Shown: one piece after another, positions 1-7,979 of the stretch
How the letters are laid out: each line of letters opens with the position of its first letter
Numbering within the stretch: the stretch's first letter is position 1
Assembly: GCA_020442225.1 (NCBI GenBank)
Contig: JAGRKR010000275.1
Location: forward strand, 1 to 16,616
DNA: 16,616 nt
Reading direction: 5' to 3'
Source: Hyphomicrobiaceae bacterium
GTDB lineage: Bacteria > Pseudomonadota > Alphaproteobacteria > Rhizobiales > Hyphomicrobiaceae
Program-made: the position numbers and the translations under genes
Notes under the pieces: model-generated
Told to the model about the DNA's origin: nothing
Database searches by the model: none
What the model saw: only the letters and a program-made list of their open reading frames with translations

Positions 1-904
1 TGGCATCGGCGACCATGACGAGGCGGGTCGTCGGATTGAGGATCGGCGGTTTCAGCCATGAGAAATCAGCGGCGAGCGGAGCATCGATCTCGCTCATCAT
101 GCGTGCGCGCTCGGCGCTCGCCTCCCCGCGCGGTCGGCCGTACCAACCGGGGCTGTCGAAGTGATTCGCGGCTTGCCGGCGCCCGGCATGGAGCACGGCG
201 TCCTCCTCGAGTCGCTCGATGGTGGCCAGCTCCTGCGGGCGCGTGCCGGCCAGGGCGTAGATGGCGGGGGCGGCGATGGGCTCGCGCATGAGCATGTCGC
301 GCGCCTCCTCGAAATCCGCCGCGTGCTCGAAGACGCGTCTGAGCAGATGCGAGGCGGTGCCGTGGGGCTTGCGCCAGACGCGGCCGCGGTTGACGGCCCA
401 GTCGAGGGCCAGCAGGCCGATCGGATTCGCCATCGGGGCCTGGTTGAGGGCAGCCGCGAATCGGCCGGGGGCGACGGCCTGCAGCACGCCCGTGTAGCCC
501 GGCCAGGTCAGGGTGATGAACGGGCCGGCCTCGGCCTTGACGCGGGCGGCGACGATATGGCGGCCGAGTCCCGGTGTGCGCCAGTCGAGCACGCGCGTCA
601 GGCGCGCCGAGGCGCGATCGGGGCCGGGCCGCACCGCGGTCGTGCAGCCCCACTCGTAGTTGACGGACAGGAAGTAAGCGCCGGGCCGGCCGATATGGCG
701 GGCGATCGCGTCGATTTCCGGCAGGTGCAAGTTGTCCGTGCGCTCGAGCCAGCGCCGGGACAGCCGGTCGGCGAGCCGAAGCGCGGATGCGGGGTAGCCG
801 GCGGTCGCGCCGTCGAGCAGGGCCGCAACGCGAGGCTTGTCCGCCAGCAGCGTCTCCAGGGGGAAATCCGGCCCGACGTCCAGGACGGGAATGTCAGAGA
901 ACAT
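1..904 (-). CDS. Cysteine Ntn-type linear amide C-N hydrolase (acid ceramidase/NAAA-like), 3' end off window
   Basis: An open frame of 301 codons starts at ATG 904-902, contains no stop, and leaves the window at base 1. An AAAGG about 5 nt upstream supports the start. The centre carries W-G-C-T-T (residues 85-89), with Cys87 as the probable nucleophile. R-x-x-L-D-W follows at 104-108, so Arg104 and Asp107 match the conserved Arg/Asp of the acid ceramidase / N-acylethanolamine acid amidase / choloylglycine hydrolase superfamily. Further family-like motifs are T-W-P-G-Y-T-G, A-P-G-R-F and L-N-Q, and a late L-N-P-T-T-R strand near residue 290. Enzymes of this group hydrolyse linear amides such as N-acyl chains or bile-acid conjugates; the substrate cannot be told from sequence. 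No signal peptide is evident. Probably only a few tens of residues are missing. It is divergent from the exopolysaccharide genes at 1351 onward and shows no functional tie to them. The superfamily call rests on motifs I can see and would benefit from a profile search. Confidence 0.6.
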   Translation of the reverse strand, partial: MFSDIPVLDVGPDFPLETLLADKPRVAALLDGATAGYPASALRLADRLSRRWLERTDNLHLPEIDAIARHIGRPGAYFLSVNYEWGCTTAVRPGPDRASARLTRVLDWRTPGLGRHIVAARVKAEAGPFITLTWPGYTGVLQAVAPGRFAAALNQAPMANPIGLLALDWAVNRGRVWRKPHGTASHLLRRVFEHAADFEEARDMLMREPIAAPAIYALAGTRPQELATIERLEEDAVLHAGRRQAANHFDSPGWYGRPRGEASAERARMMSEIDAPLAADFSWLKPPILNPTTRLVMVADA

Positions 905-1350
905 GGATGCCTTTGCCCTGCGCGCCGGATGCGCCCAATCACTTGGGGTCAATATCAGCGGAAAGCAAGCCGACGGTGGCCGGGCCGATCCGCAAACAGC
1001 GCATGGAGCGACCTGGGCGGCCCACGTCGTGCGTCATGTGTCCGCACAACTCGAAGGTGTGGCTTTGCGGCGACGGTCTTGAGCATTACAGGACCGCTGT
1101 CCCTCCGTGCTCCGCATCTTAAGACCTCGTAAACGACTTCGGCATTATGGGTGGAAGACCGCGCAGATTGGTTGCGATTTGCGGAATGTGACCTGTGCCC
1201 CTTGGCGCTGGACGCATTGTCGCTGGTCAGCCGGGCGCGGAAAAGCTGGGCGGTATCGCCCGCCCAGCGTGAGTTTCAGACGGCCCCCTCGAAGGGGCGC
1301 CGTCAGCACTTGGGCAGCTCCGGATAATGCCGGAAGCGATGGGGGTGGCA
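905..1350. other. Gene-free divergent intergenic region
   Basis: This 446-bp stretch separates the minus-strand amidase from the plus-strand secreted-protein gene. Small open frames here have no recognisable products or convincing ribosome sites. The right-hand third contains three stem-loops (1245-1334), listed separately. A weak sigma70-like pair, TTAAGA (1119-1124) and CATTAT (1143-1148) with an 18-nt spacer, could drive the plus-strand unit, but each box matches the consensus at only four positions. Confidence 0.6.
1245..1334 (+). promoter_or_regulatory. Triple hairpin leader upstream of the exopolysaccharide unit
   Basis: Three stem-loops are visible by eye. Stem 1 is a perfect 9-bp pair, GCTGGGCGG (1245-1253) with CCGCCCAGC (1260-1268), and a 6-nt loop. 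Stem 2 pairs GACGGCCCCC (1279-1288) with GGGG (1294-1297) and GCCGTC (1299-1304); the loop is TCGAA and C1298 is bulged. Stem 3 pairs TCCGG (1319-1323) with CCGGA (1330-1334). They end 16 nt before the chosen ATG at 1351, so a plus-strand transcript would carry them in its leader. On the minus strand stem 1 is followed by CTTTT, which resembles a short intrinsic terminator for leftward transcription. Function is unknown: leader attenuation, RNA stability or the end of a small antisense RNA are all possible. Confidence 0.45.
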
Positions 1351-1896
1351 ATGAGTGTTCTGCGCGCGAAGCTGGCTCGTCGGGCGACGGCGGCCGCGGT
1401 CATGGCGCTGGTCATGGCGCCAGTGGCCGGACACGCTGATCCGCATGGTTCGCATGGTCCGCGGGGGCAGGGCGGCTGCCAGCAGCCGATCCTCCAGCAG
1501 GCGGCGTGCGGACGTCCCCTGGCGGCGACGATCTCCCGCATGCTGTCGCAGCAGCCGGCACATGCCTGCTGTGTCGTGCAGACACTCGGCAGACTCGCGC
1601 GCCAGTCCGGCGGTCTGAAGGATCAGATGAGCTGCATTGCGCAGGATGGCGCAATGGGTTTGCGGCGCGCCGAACAGTTTCTCCGTCAGCATGGGCGCCC
1701 GAATTCAGCCGATCACATCGTCCAGTGCGTGACGATGCACGGTACATCGGAGGTTCAGACCGCCTTCGCCGGCGGCACACCCGAAGGCACGACCGATCCG
1801 GGTGGCAGCACCGGGTTCACCGGCAGCGGCTTCGTCGCGCCGATCGGAATCGGCGGCACGAGCGCCGGCGGCTTCGTAAGCCCCGTAAGGCCTTAA
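1351..1896 (+). CDS. Small secreted Cys-containing hypothetical protein
   Basis: 181 residues starting at ATG 1351, which has a G-rich ribosome site (GGGGGTGG, 1341-1348) just upstream. In-frame ATGs at 1327 and 1339 are possible but would put extra residues before the signal peptide. The N-terminus has basic residues, a hydrophobic stretch (A-A-A-V-M-A-L-V-M-A-P-V-A) and a likely cut after G-H-A, so export through Sec is expected. The mature part contains six cysteines (in GCQ, ACG, ACCV, SCI and QCV contexts), followed by a glycine/threonine-rich low-complexity tail. Six cysteines could form three disulfides in the periplasm. I do not recognise a family. It lies 42 bp upstream of the beta-barrel gene on the same strand and is probably co-transcribed with it, which suggests a role in exopolysaccharide export or at the cell surface; that role is inferred from position only. 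Confidence 0.65.
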   Translation: MSVLRAKLARRATAAAVMALVMAPVAGHADPHGSHGPRGQGGCQQPILQQAACGRPLAATISRMLSQQPAHACCVVQTLGRLARQSGGLKDQMSCIAQDGAMGLRRAEQFLRQHGRPNSADHIVQCVTMHGTSEVQTAFAGGTPEGTTDPGGSTGFTGSGFVAPIGIGGTSAGGFVSPVRP

Positions 1897-1938
1897 TTTC
1901 TCGATGAACGCAGGGGCGAGCGAAAGGGAGGCGGCGGC

Positions 1939-3255
1939 GTGACGCGGGGCAGACGACAGATGCAGCGCTGGGTGATGGCCGCGGGGTTTCTGACCCTTCT
2001 CGCCAGTGTGCCGGCGACAGCCGAATCAGTCGTCGGTATTCGCTCGACGTCTCACTCGGATTCGGCCGGCTGGATCGATGCCGGCCAGGCAGCGACGCCG
2101 GTCCTGACGGGCGTGCTCGATCGCCCGCGTGCCGGCTACGAGCCGCATGGCATCCGGCTCGGCACGTTCACGCTCTATACCGGTCTGGCCGGTACGGCCG
2201 CCTACGACAGCAACGTCCTGGCGACACGAAAGTCGCGCTCGAACGATATCGTGACGCGCCTGACGCCATCGTTCCTGCTGCGCTCGGGCTGGCGGGAGAA
2301 CGAGTTCGCCCTGTATGGCGCCCTCGAGCGCGTAGCCTACCGGGAGTTCGACTCGGACAACCAGGTCAACGGCCATGTCGGCATGCGCGGCACGCTGCAT
2401 GTGCGAAGCGATCTGCGCCTCAGAGGCTACGCCGACTGGATGCGCACGCACGAGGATCGCGGTGCGGCCGAGGCGAGCCTTGCCGGCTCGATCTTCGACA
2501 AGCCCTTGCAGCGCGACACGTTTGCGACGGGCCTGGCGGTCGACAAGCGCTTCAACCGCTTCACGGCTTCCGTCGGCGGCAGCTACCAGCACCTCGATTA
2601 TGCCGATGGCTCGATCGGCGGCGTGCCGGTGAGCCAGTCCTATCGCAGTGGCGACATCTACACGACAAAGGCGCGCCTCGCCTACGAGATCAGCCCCAAG
2701 GTCAGCATCTTCACCGAGGGCGGCTACGAGTGGCGAACCTTCGACGACAGCGCCCTCGATTCCCAAGGCACGCGGCTGCTGCTCGGCTTCTCGACGGAGC
2801 TGACGCGCCTGATGCGCGGCGAGGTCTATGCCGGCTATCTCGGCCAGACATTCGACACCGTCGGCGTCAGGGACATCTCGACCTATACCTACGGCGGACA
2901 TCTGCGCTGGTATGCGTCGCCTCTGATGACGGTCTCCTTCGTCGGCGAGCGCAACATCAAGGAAGCGGCTTACGCAACCACAGGCACCTACATCCAGTCG
3001 CAGGCCGGCGTGCGTATCGACTACGAGCTTCGGCGCAATGTCATCCTGAGCGCTCGCGGCGGACTCGAGTGGGACGACTACCAGCAGGCGTCCCGTCGCG
3101 ACCTGGTGAAGACGCTCGGTCTTTCCGGCACCTACCTCATCAATCGCAACGTCCACGTTTCGCTCGACTACCGCTTCACCGATCGCGACTCGAGCATCGA
3201 TCTCTTCGACTACACGCGTAGCATCATCGCATTGACCACGCGTCTGCAGTACTGA
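1939..3255 (+). CDS. Outer-membrane beta-barrel protein of an exopolysaccharide locus (BBP2/EpsL-like)
   Basis: 438 residues from a GTG start at 1939, chosen because GGGAGG (1926-1931) lies 7 nt upstream. A signal peptide is seen (W-V-M-A-A-G-F-L-T-L-L-A-S-V), with likely cleavage after A-T-A near residue 28. The remainder is a regular alternation of aromatic and polar residues typical of antiparallel outer-membrane strands, such as R-L-A-Y-E-I-S and V-S-L-D-Y-R-F. It ends T-T-R-L-Q-Y, a C-terminal strand closing on an aromatic residue as expected for BAM-assembled barrels. Barrels of this size (putative beta-barrel porin 2 / EpsL type) are commonly encoded beside Wzc-like kinases in proteobacterial exopolysaccharide loci and are thought to help move polymer across the outer membrane. 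No Wza-type polysaccharide export lipoprotein is nearby, so it may be the outer-membrane exit of this system; that is inference. The next gene starts 188 bp downstream. Confidence 0.7.
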   Translation: MTRGRRQMQRWVMAAGFLTLLASVPATAESVVGIRSTSHSDSAGWIDAGQAATPVLTGVLDRPRAGYEPHGIRLGTFTLYTGLAGTAAYDSNVLATRKSRSNDIVTRLTPSFLLRSGWRENEFALYGALERVAYREFDSDNQVNGHVGMRGTLHVRSDLRLRGYADWMRTHEDRGAAEASLAGSIFDKPLQRDTFATGLAVDKRFNRFTASVGGSYQHLDYADGSIGGVPVSQSYRSGDIYTTKARLAYEISPKVSIFTEGGYEWRTFDDSALDSQGTRLLLGFSTELTRLMRGEVYAGYLGQTFDTVGVRDISTYTYGGHLRWYASPLMTVSFVGERNIKEAAYATTGTYIQSQAGVRIDYELRRNVILSARGGLEWDDYQQASRRDLVKTLGLSGTYLINRNVHVSLDYRFTDRDSSIDLFDYTRSIIALTTRLQY

Positions 3256-3279
3256 GCGTGGTCGTCGGCGTAGCGTGTC

Positions 3280-3299
3280 TCTGCCGGAGTTGCGGCAGA
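3280..3299 (+). promoter_or_regulatory. Intergenic stem-loop between barrel and kinase genes
   Basis: A perfect 7-bp stem, TCTGCCG (3280-3286) with CGGCAGA (3293-3299), has a 6-nt loop. It lies 25 nt after the barrel stop codon and 144 nt before the kinase start. There is no T-tract after it, so it is not a classic intrinsic terminator; it may protect the upstream mRNA end or partly uncouple expression. Confidence 0.3.
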
Positions 3300-3442
3300 C
3301 AACAAGATAGAGGCGCGAGGCCAAGTTGCCGGGCGCCCTGGGGGCGTGCGCACCGAGCCTGAAGGCCGCGGTCCGGACGGAGTTTCCCTGCCAAAGCAGC
3401 AGTTGCGTTGGTTCGGTATTCCAGAAGGATTGGCAAGAGCCC

Positions 3443-5668
3443 ATGCACGGAAATCTGAAGCCCACTTTCGCCGGCGCGCCGCCCGTGGCGGACGCGGGGG
3501 TTAATCTTGCAGCCCAGTACAACGTCTTGCGGCGACGCTGGAAGGTTATTGCCGCCAGCATCTCGACAGCCGTCGTCGGGGCGCTCGTGCTGCTCATGAT
3601 GATGACGCCGCGCTACTCGGCGAGCACCCAGATCCTCCTCGATCCCCGCAAGCAGGACGTTCTGCAGAGTCAGTCGCCTGTGCAAGGGCTCAGCCTCGAC
3701 ACCGGTCTGGTGGAGAGCGAGGTGACGCTCATCCAGTCCTTCAAGATCGCGCACCGCGTCGTCGACAAGCTCAAGCTCGACAAGGATCCGGAGTTCGTCG
3801 GTTCGCGCGGCGGGCTGTTGTCCACCATTCGCTCGATGTTCTCGAGCTCGTCGCGCTCCGGCGGTCCAACGCCCGTCGAAAGCGGGTTGGCTGTGACACC
3901 GGCACAGCTCACGGCCATCTCGAGGCTGCGCCAGCGGGTTTCAGCCCGGCGCGTGGGCGTCACCTATGTCGTCGAGGTCACAGTGACCTCCGAGGATCCG
4001 GCCAAGGCGGCTCGCCTCGCGAATGCCATTGCCGAAGCCTATCTCATGGAGCAGCTCGAAGCGCGCTACGATACCGCCAAGCGCGCCAGCGATTGGCTCA
4101 AGGAGCGCCTCGCCGGTATTCGCGAGCAGCTCCAGGTCGGCGAACGCGCGGTTGCCGAGTATCGCCGTCGCTTCGGCATCGTCGATACGCGGTCCGGCAC
4201 CATCGACAAGCAGCAGGTCTCCGAGATCAGCGCGCAGCTCGTCCTGGCGCGCGCCACAGTGGCGGAGAAGCGGGCCAAGCACGAGCAGGCGCAGCGGATC
4301 CTGCGCGCCGGCGGCAACCTCGCGTCGATCGCCGAGGTGCTGCAGTCCCCGGTCATCGCCAATCTCAGGACACAGGAAGCCGAGGTCGCCCGGCGCGACG
4401 CGGATCTGTCTGCGCGCTATGGCGGCAAGCATCCCCAGGTCGTGCACGTACGTGCCGAGCTGGCCGACATCCGCCGCGCCATCAGGAGCGAAGTCGAGCG
4501 CATCATTTCGAACATCCGCAACCAGTACGAGGTTGCGCAGAAGCGCGAACAGTCGCTCAAGGAGAGCCTGGATCGCCTGACCGGCGTCGTGACGGAGAAC
4601 GATACCGTCCGCATCCGTCTGCGTGAGCTGGAGCGGGAGTCGGAGTCGAACCGCGCGCTCTATCAGAGCTTCCTCGCCCGCTTCAAGGAAACGCGCGAGC
4701 GCACCACGCTCGAGACGGCGGAATCACGCGTGATCACGCCAGCCATGAAGCCTTCTGCGCCATCCTATCCGCGCTACTCCGTCGTTCTCGGCCTCGCCAT
4801 CGTGCTCGGCGCCGCGGCTGGCGTGGTCGGCGCACTCTTGCTCGAATACCTCGAGAACGGCTTCGTCACGGCCGAGCAGGTCGAAAGCATCCTCAATCTG
4901 CCCGTGCTCGCCATTCTGCCGGGCCTCGAGCAGAAGGAGTTCGACCCCGACGAGAAGGGTGTTGGCATTCCCTCGTTCGTCGCTGCACGGCCGCTCGCGC
5001 GCTTCAGCGAGGCGGTCCGCAGCATCCGCGTGGCGGTGTCGCTGTCCGACGTCGATCAGCCTCCGAAGCTGCTGCTCGTCACGTCGAGCGTGCCGGGTGA
5101 GGGCAAGTCGACGGTGGCCAGCTCTCTGGCCATGTCGGCGGCCACCTCGGGGCAGCGCGTCCTGCTCATCGACGGCGACCTCCGTCATCCCTCGACATCG
5201 AAGCAATTCGGTCTCGAGAAGGCACGCGGTCTCGTCGATCTGCTGAGCTCATCGGCGCGGCCTGAAGAGGTGCTGAAGGCGTTCGGCAACGGACTGCTCG
5301 CGGTCTTGCCCGCCGGCGCCGCCACCAAGAACTCGCCGGACCTGCTCGGCTCGCAGCGCATGTTGCAGATCCTGAAGTCGTCGCGAGAGGCCTATGACCT
5401 CGTCATCATCGATTCTCCGCCTGTCACGGCAGTGGTCGACGGCCTCGTCATCGCCTCGCATGTCGACAAGATCGTCTTCGTCGTGGAGTGGGAAAACACG
5501 CCACGCGAGGTGGTGCAGCGCGCCATGAGCGTCCTCGGCGACAGCCGGGACAGCCTCGCGGGCATCGTGCTGAACAAGGCCGATGTAGAGCAGATGCGCT
5601 ACCACACCACCTACTATGGCCACTACAACATCTACAACAAGGGCTACGCGAAGTACTACCGCGAATAG
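3443..5668 (+). CDS. Polysaccharide co-polymerase/tyrosine autokinase (Wzc/ExoP type)
   Basis: 741 residues from ATG 3443; AGAAGGA lies 13 nt upstream, and the frame open further upstream adds no conserved sequence. Order of domains: Wzz-type chain-length domain with first membrane helix at about 33-55; long periplasmic coiled-coil region (about 190-430); proline-rich entry and second membrane helix (about 437-468); and a cytoplasmic BY-kinase domain. The kinase has Walker A V-P-G-E-G-K-S-T (550-557), Walker A' L-L-I-D-G-D-L-R (574-581) and Walker B L-V-I-I-D-S-P-P (653-660). The C-terminus carries a cluster of eight tyrosines between residues 720 and 739, the usual autophosphorylation site. 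Such proteins control polymer length and assembly in Wzx/Wzy-dependent pathways by phosphorylation cycling. This is the fused proteobacterial form and is full length. The polymerase and flippase it would serve lie on the opposite strand at 8092-10856. Confidence 0.92.
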   Translation: MHGNLKPTFAGAPPVADAGVNLAAQYNVLRRRWKVIAASISTAVVGALVLLMMMTPRYSASTQILLDPRKQDVLQSQSPVQGLSLDTGLVESEVTLIQSFKIAHRVVDKLKLDKDPEFVGSRGGLLSTIRSMFSSSSRSGGPTPVESGLAVTPAQLTAISRLRQRVSARRVGVTYVVEVTVTSEDPAKAARLANAIAEAYLMEQLEARYDTAKRASDWLKERLAGIREQLQVGERAVAEYRRRFGIVDTRSGTIDKQQVSEISAQLVLARATVAEKRAKHEQAQRILRAGGNLASIAEVLQSPVIANLRTQEAEVARRDADLSARYGGKHPQVVHVRAELADIRRAIRSEVERIISNIRNQYEVAQKREQSLKESLDRLTGVVTENDTVRIRLRELERESESNRALYQSFLARFKETRERTTLETAESRVITPAMKPSAPSYPRYSVVLGLAIVLGAAAGVVGALLLEYLENGFVTAEQVESILNLPVLAILPGLEQKEFDPDEKGVGIPSFVAARPLARFSEAVRSIRVAVSLSDVDQPPKLLLVTSSVPGEGKSTVASSLAMSAATSGQRVLLIDGDLRHPSTSKQFGLEKARGLVDLLSSSARPEEVLKAFGNGLLAVLPAGAATKNSPDLLGSQRMLQILKSSREAYDLVIIDSPPVTAVVDGLVIASHVDKIVFVVEWENTPREVVQRAMSVLGDSRDSLAGIVLNKADVEQMRYHTTYYGHYNIYNKGYAKYYRE

Positions 5669-5729
5669 GAATTGCAATTGTCGAGTCCGGTTATCGAATT
5701 TCACCGCACGAAAACAGGGGACGACTGAA

Positions 5730-6638
5730 ATGCTGAGCAAGATCGCGCAGCGCATGAAGATGATCCATGACGCTCGCTACCGGAATTTCTACTTTCAGCG
5801 CATGGTGACGGACATCCCGACACGCGAGCGCAAGGCCGAAGCGCTCGCGGCGCGGCTGCCCGCTTTCCAGACCGTGCAGGCCCGGGATATCGAGGAGCGC
5901 GCGGCGATCCTCGACCAGGACGGCTTCGTCATGATGGAGAACGTCGTGCCCAGCACCTGGGTCAACGACATGCGCACCTACTTCAGCGAAACGCCCTGCT
6001 CCGACCCCTACAGGCCTCAGCTCGGCTCGTTCCTCGCGCCATCCGGCGCCCCCAAGGGCACGCATGTCGCCTTCTTCGGAAACGAGGCCGTGACGGCCGC
6101 CCCGCACGCCTTCGAGATCGCCAACCACCCGTCCATCCTCGGCGTCGCGGCGCGATTCCTCGGCTCCAAGCCCACGATCAGCTACATCACGGCCTGGTGG
6201 TCGGTGCCGGCCGGCGACGGCACGGCCCAGCACGCGGAGAACTATCATCGCGACGTGGATGACTGGCGCTTCGTCAAGTTCTTCATCTACCTCACGGATG
6301 TCGACGACACGGCCGGGCCGCATCGGTTCGTGCGCGGCTCGCATCGCATCAACCGCCTGACGCCGATTCGCCGCTACACCGACGAGGAGGTTCATGCCGC
6401 GTTCGGGGCGGAGAACGAGGTCTCCTTCACCGGCAAGGCGGGCACCTGCTTCCTCGAGAACACCTACGGCATGCACCGCGGCTATCCGCCGAAGTCGACG
6501 CCGCGCCTGATCTTCCAGGTGCTGTTCTCGCAGCGCGAGGTGATCTACGGGCCGAAGCGCTCGTTGGTCCGGATCGGAGAGGGGGCGCCGTCCGGCATCG
6601 ATCCCTACGTCAACCGGGTCTACTGCTCGGCAGCGTAG
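5730..6638 (+). CDS. Phytanoyl-CoA dioxygenase (PhyH) family Fe(II)/2-oxoglutarate oxygenase
   Basis: 302 residues from ATG 5730, with AGGGG about 9 nt upstream; the longer open frame would start inside the kinase gene. Metal-binding residues of the double-stranded beta-helix fold are visible: H173-R-D175 in the context N-Y-H-R-D-V-D-D, and a distal His249 in G-M-H-R-G. Arg259 (T-P-R-L-I-F) is placed to bind 2-oxoglutarate. Before the second His, G-P-H-R-F-V-R-G-S-H is the typical substrate-loop segment. The family hydroxylates varied small molecules. Its place 61 bp after the autokinase gene suggests it may act on a sugar or other component of the exopolysaccharide, but the substrate is unknown. 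Its last 19 bases overlap the end of the opposing acetyltransferase gene, so both share a convergent 3' end. Confidence 0.8.
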   Translation: MLSKIAQRMKMIHDARYRNFYFQRMVTDIPTRERKAEALAARLPAFQTVQARDIEERAAILDQDGFVMMENVVPSTWVNDMRTYFSETPCSDPYRPQLGSFLAPSGAPKGTHVAFFGNEAVTAAPHAFEIANHPSILGVAARFLGSKPTISYITAWWSVPAGDGTAQHAENYHRDVDDWRFVKFFIYLTDVDDTAGPHRFVRGSHRINRLTPIRRYTDEEVHAAFGAENEVSFTGKAGTCFLENTYGMHRGYPPKSTPRLIFQVLFSQREVIYGPKRSLVRIGEGAPSGIDPYVNRVYCSAA

Positions 6639-7153
6639 GTCCGTCCCGTGGCGCGTGCCCGCACGCTCGGTGGTTGTCCGACGACCACCGACTCGGCGGG
6701 CACGTCCCGTGACACGACCGCACCGGCTCCGATGATGCTGCCACGACCGATGCGCACGCCGGCGAGGATCACGGCGCGCGCGCCGATCCAGACGCCGTCC
6801 TCGATGTGGATCGGCTTGGCGATATGGCTGTAGGGTGGCGGGCTGCGGAAATCGAGGCCCGCCGTCTCGATCATGACGCCTTCGGAAATGCGGACATGGT
6901 CGCCGAGCACGATGCCGCCCTTGCCGCCGAGCGTGCATTTCGGACCGATGACCACGCCCTGGCCGAGCGTGATGCTCTCCGGATACTTCACGGTCACCGA
7001 CCAGTGGCAGGTCGGCAGCGTACCATTGGCGAAAATCGCCGCGGTGCGCAGCACGCTCGCCGTGCGCGAGGCGAGATTGGCAAGCTTCATGGCCAGCAGC
7101 GTCGGATAGCGGACCGGCGCTGACGTGAGGACGCGGCGCAGGACGGATTTCAT
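6620..7153 (-). CDS. WcaF/LacA-like hexapeptide-repeat acetyltransferase
   Basis: 177 residues from ATG 7153-7151, which overlaps the TGA of the upstream acyltransferase in an ATGA arrangement; translational coupling is therefore likely. The protein has the repeating I-G / V-x-I-G steps of a left-handed beta-helix (for example V-W-I-G-A-R-A-V-I-L-A-G-V, then R-I-G-R-G-S-I-I-G-A-G-A-V-V) and ends with D-V-P-A-E-S-V-V-V-G-Q-P, typical of the WcaF/NodL/maltose O-acetyltransferase group. A His in Y-S-H-I-A-K-P-I-H-I is at the position of the catalytic base in relatives. The likely reaction is O-acetyl transfer from acetyl-CoA to a sugar of the exopolysaccharide. It is the last gene of the leftward unit and overlaps the PhyH gene tail to tail. 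Confidence 0.85.
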   Translation of the reverse strand: MKSVLRRVLTSAPVRYPTLLAMKLANLASRTASVLRTAAIFANGTLPTCHWSVTVKYPESITLGQGVVIGPKCTLGGKGGIVLGDHVRISEGVMIETAGLDFRSPPPYSHIAKPIHIEDGVWIGARAVILAGVRIGRGSIIGAGAVVSRDVPAESVVVGQPPSVRARATGRTYAAEQ

Positions 7154-7956
7154 TCCGCGGCCTCCGCCAATGGCGCCGCACGCTTGACGGCGGCCGGCAG
7201 GGCGCCGCCGCCATCGCGCCAATAGAACACCTCGCCTGGCTGCGTCGCCGGAATGCCCTCGAGATTGGCGAGGCGCTGCTCGGCGGTGAGTGGAATGAAG
7301 CGCAGCGGCTGGCTCACGTAGACGCCGGGCTCCAGCAGGCTCTTGGCGACGCTCGAGTGGGCTCCGACCGCCACGGCGTTCGCGATGGTGATGCCCGGTC
7401 CGATGGTCGAATGCGCGCCGATGTAGACGTTGTCGCCGATCATGATGCGGCCACGGATCTCGGCGCGGTCGAGACCACTGCTCATGTGCACGAAGCCATG
7501 CGTCCAGAGCTGGCTGCCGATGCCGGCAATGGTGGAATAGCGGCCCATGCGTATGGACTCCCCGACGTTCACGTAGTGGTTCGCGGTGATCTTGGACCAC
7601 GTGCCGATGACGAGCTGGACGGGGTGCGCGGGCGCCAGCGTGGCGCCCTGATTGACGACGTTGCGGTTGCCGATGGCGCCGTACTCGGCGAAGCCCAGCG
7701 ACAGGCGGCCCGTTATCGTGTTCATCCGGCCGATGTAGGCGTTGGTGCGCATGACCACGCGGCGGGCGCTGATCAGATTGAGGCCGCCGATGCGTGAGCC
7801 GTCCGCCAGGACCAGGCGATCGACGAGGATGATCGAGGGTCCGATGCGGGCGCGCCGTCCGACCCGGTGGCCGAGGAGCCGCAAGGCAAATGGTTTCATG
7901 AATCCTGGGAGCAGCAGGCAGATCGCCGCCGTGAGCAGAAGTCTGACTTTTCGCAT
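7150..7956 (-). CDS. Left-handed beta-helix acyltransferase
   Basis: 268 residues from ATG 7956-7954, with AGGA upstream. The N-terminus (about residues 5-20) is hydrophobic and may anchor the protein to the inner membrane or be a degenerate signal. The rest is a beta-helix with irregular hexapeptides in the first half (R-I-G-P-S-I-I-L-V, Y-G-A-I-G-N-R-N-V-V-N) and regular ones in the second (I-M-I-G-D-N-V-Y-I-G-A-H-S-T-I-G-P-G). A W-T-H-G-F-V-H segment could hold the active-site His, as in serine acetyltransferase-like exopolysaccharide acyltransferases. The C-terminal 50 residues form a non-repeat tail. It is co-transcribed and coupled with the smaller acetyltransferase. Acceptor and acyl group are unknown; decoration of the polysaccharide repeat unit is the natural guess. 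Confidence 0.75.
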   Translation of the reverse strand: MRKVRLLLTAAICLLLPGFMKPFALRLLGHRVGRRARIGPSIILVDRLVLADGSRIGGLNLISARRVVMRTNAYIGRMNTITGRLSLGFAEYGAIGNRNVVNQGATLAPAHPVQLVIGTWSKITANHYVNVGESIRMGRYSTIAGIGSQLWTHGFVHMSSGLDRAEIRGRIMIGDNVYIGAHSTIGPGITIANAVAVGAHSSVAKSLLEPGVYVSQPLRFIPLTAEQRLANLEGIPATQPGEVFYWRDGGGALPAAVKRAAPLAEAAE

Positions 7957-7979
7957 CTCTGTCGTCCTGTAGAACGGGC

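Noticed and set aside
1245..1268. Intrinsic terminator of the left-edge amidase gene
   Set aside because: It lies upstream of that gene's start, not after its end; if it terminates anything leftward, the transcript would come from antisense of the secreted-protein gene.
2026..3597. Long minus-strand open frame (523 codons) opposite the barrel gene
   Set aside because: It is a shadow of the high-GC codon pattern of the plus-strand barrel gene; its composition is unlike a real protein and it lacks recognisable motifs.
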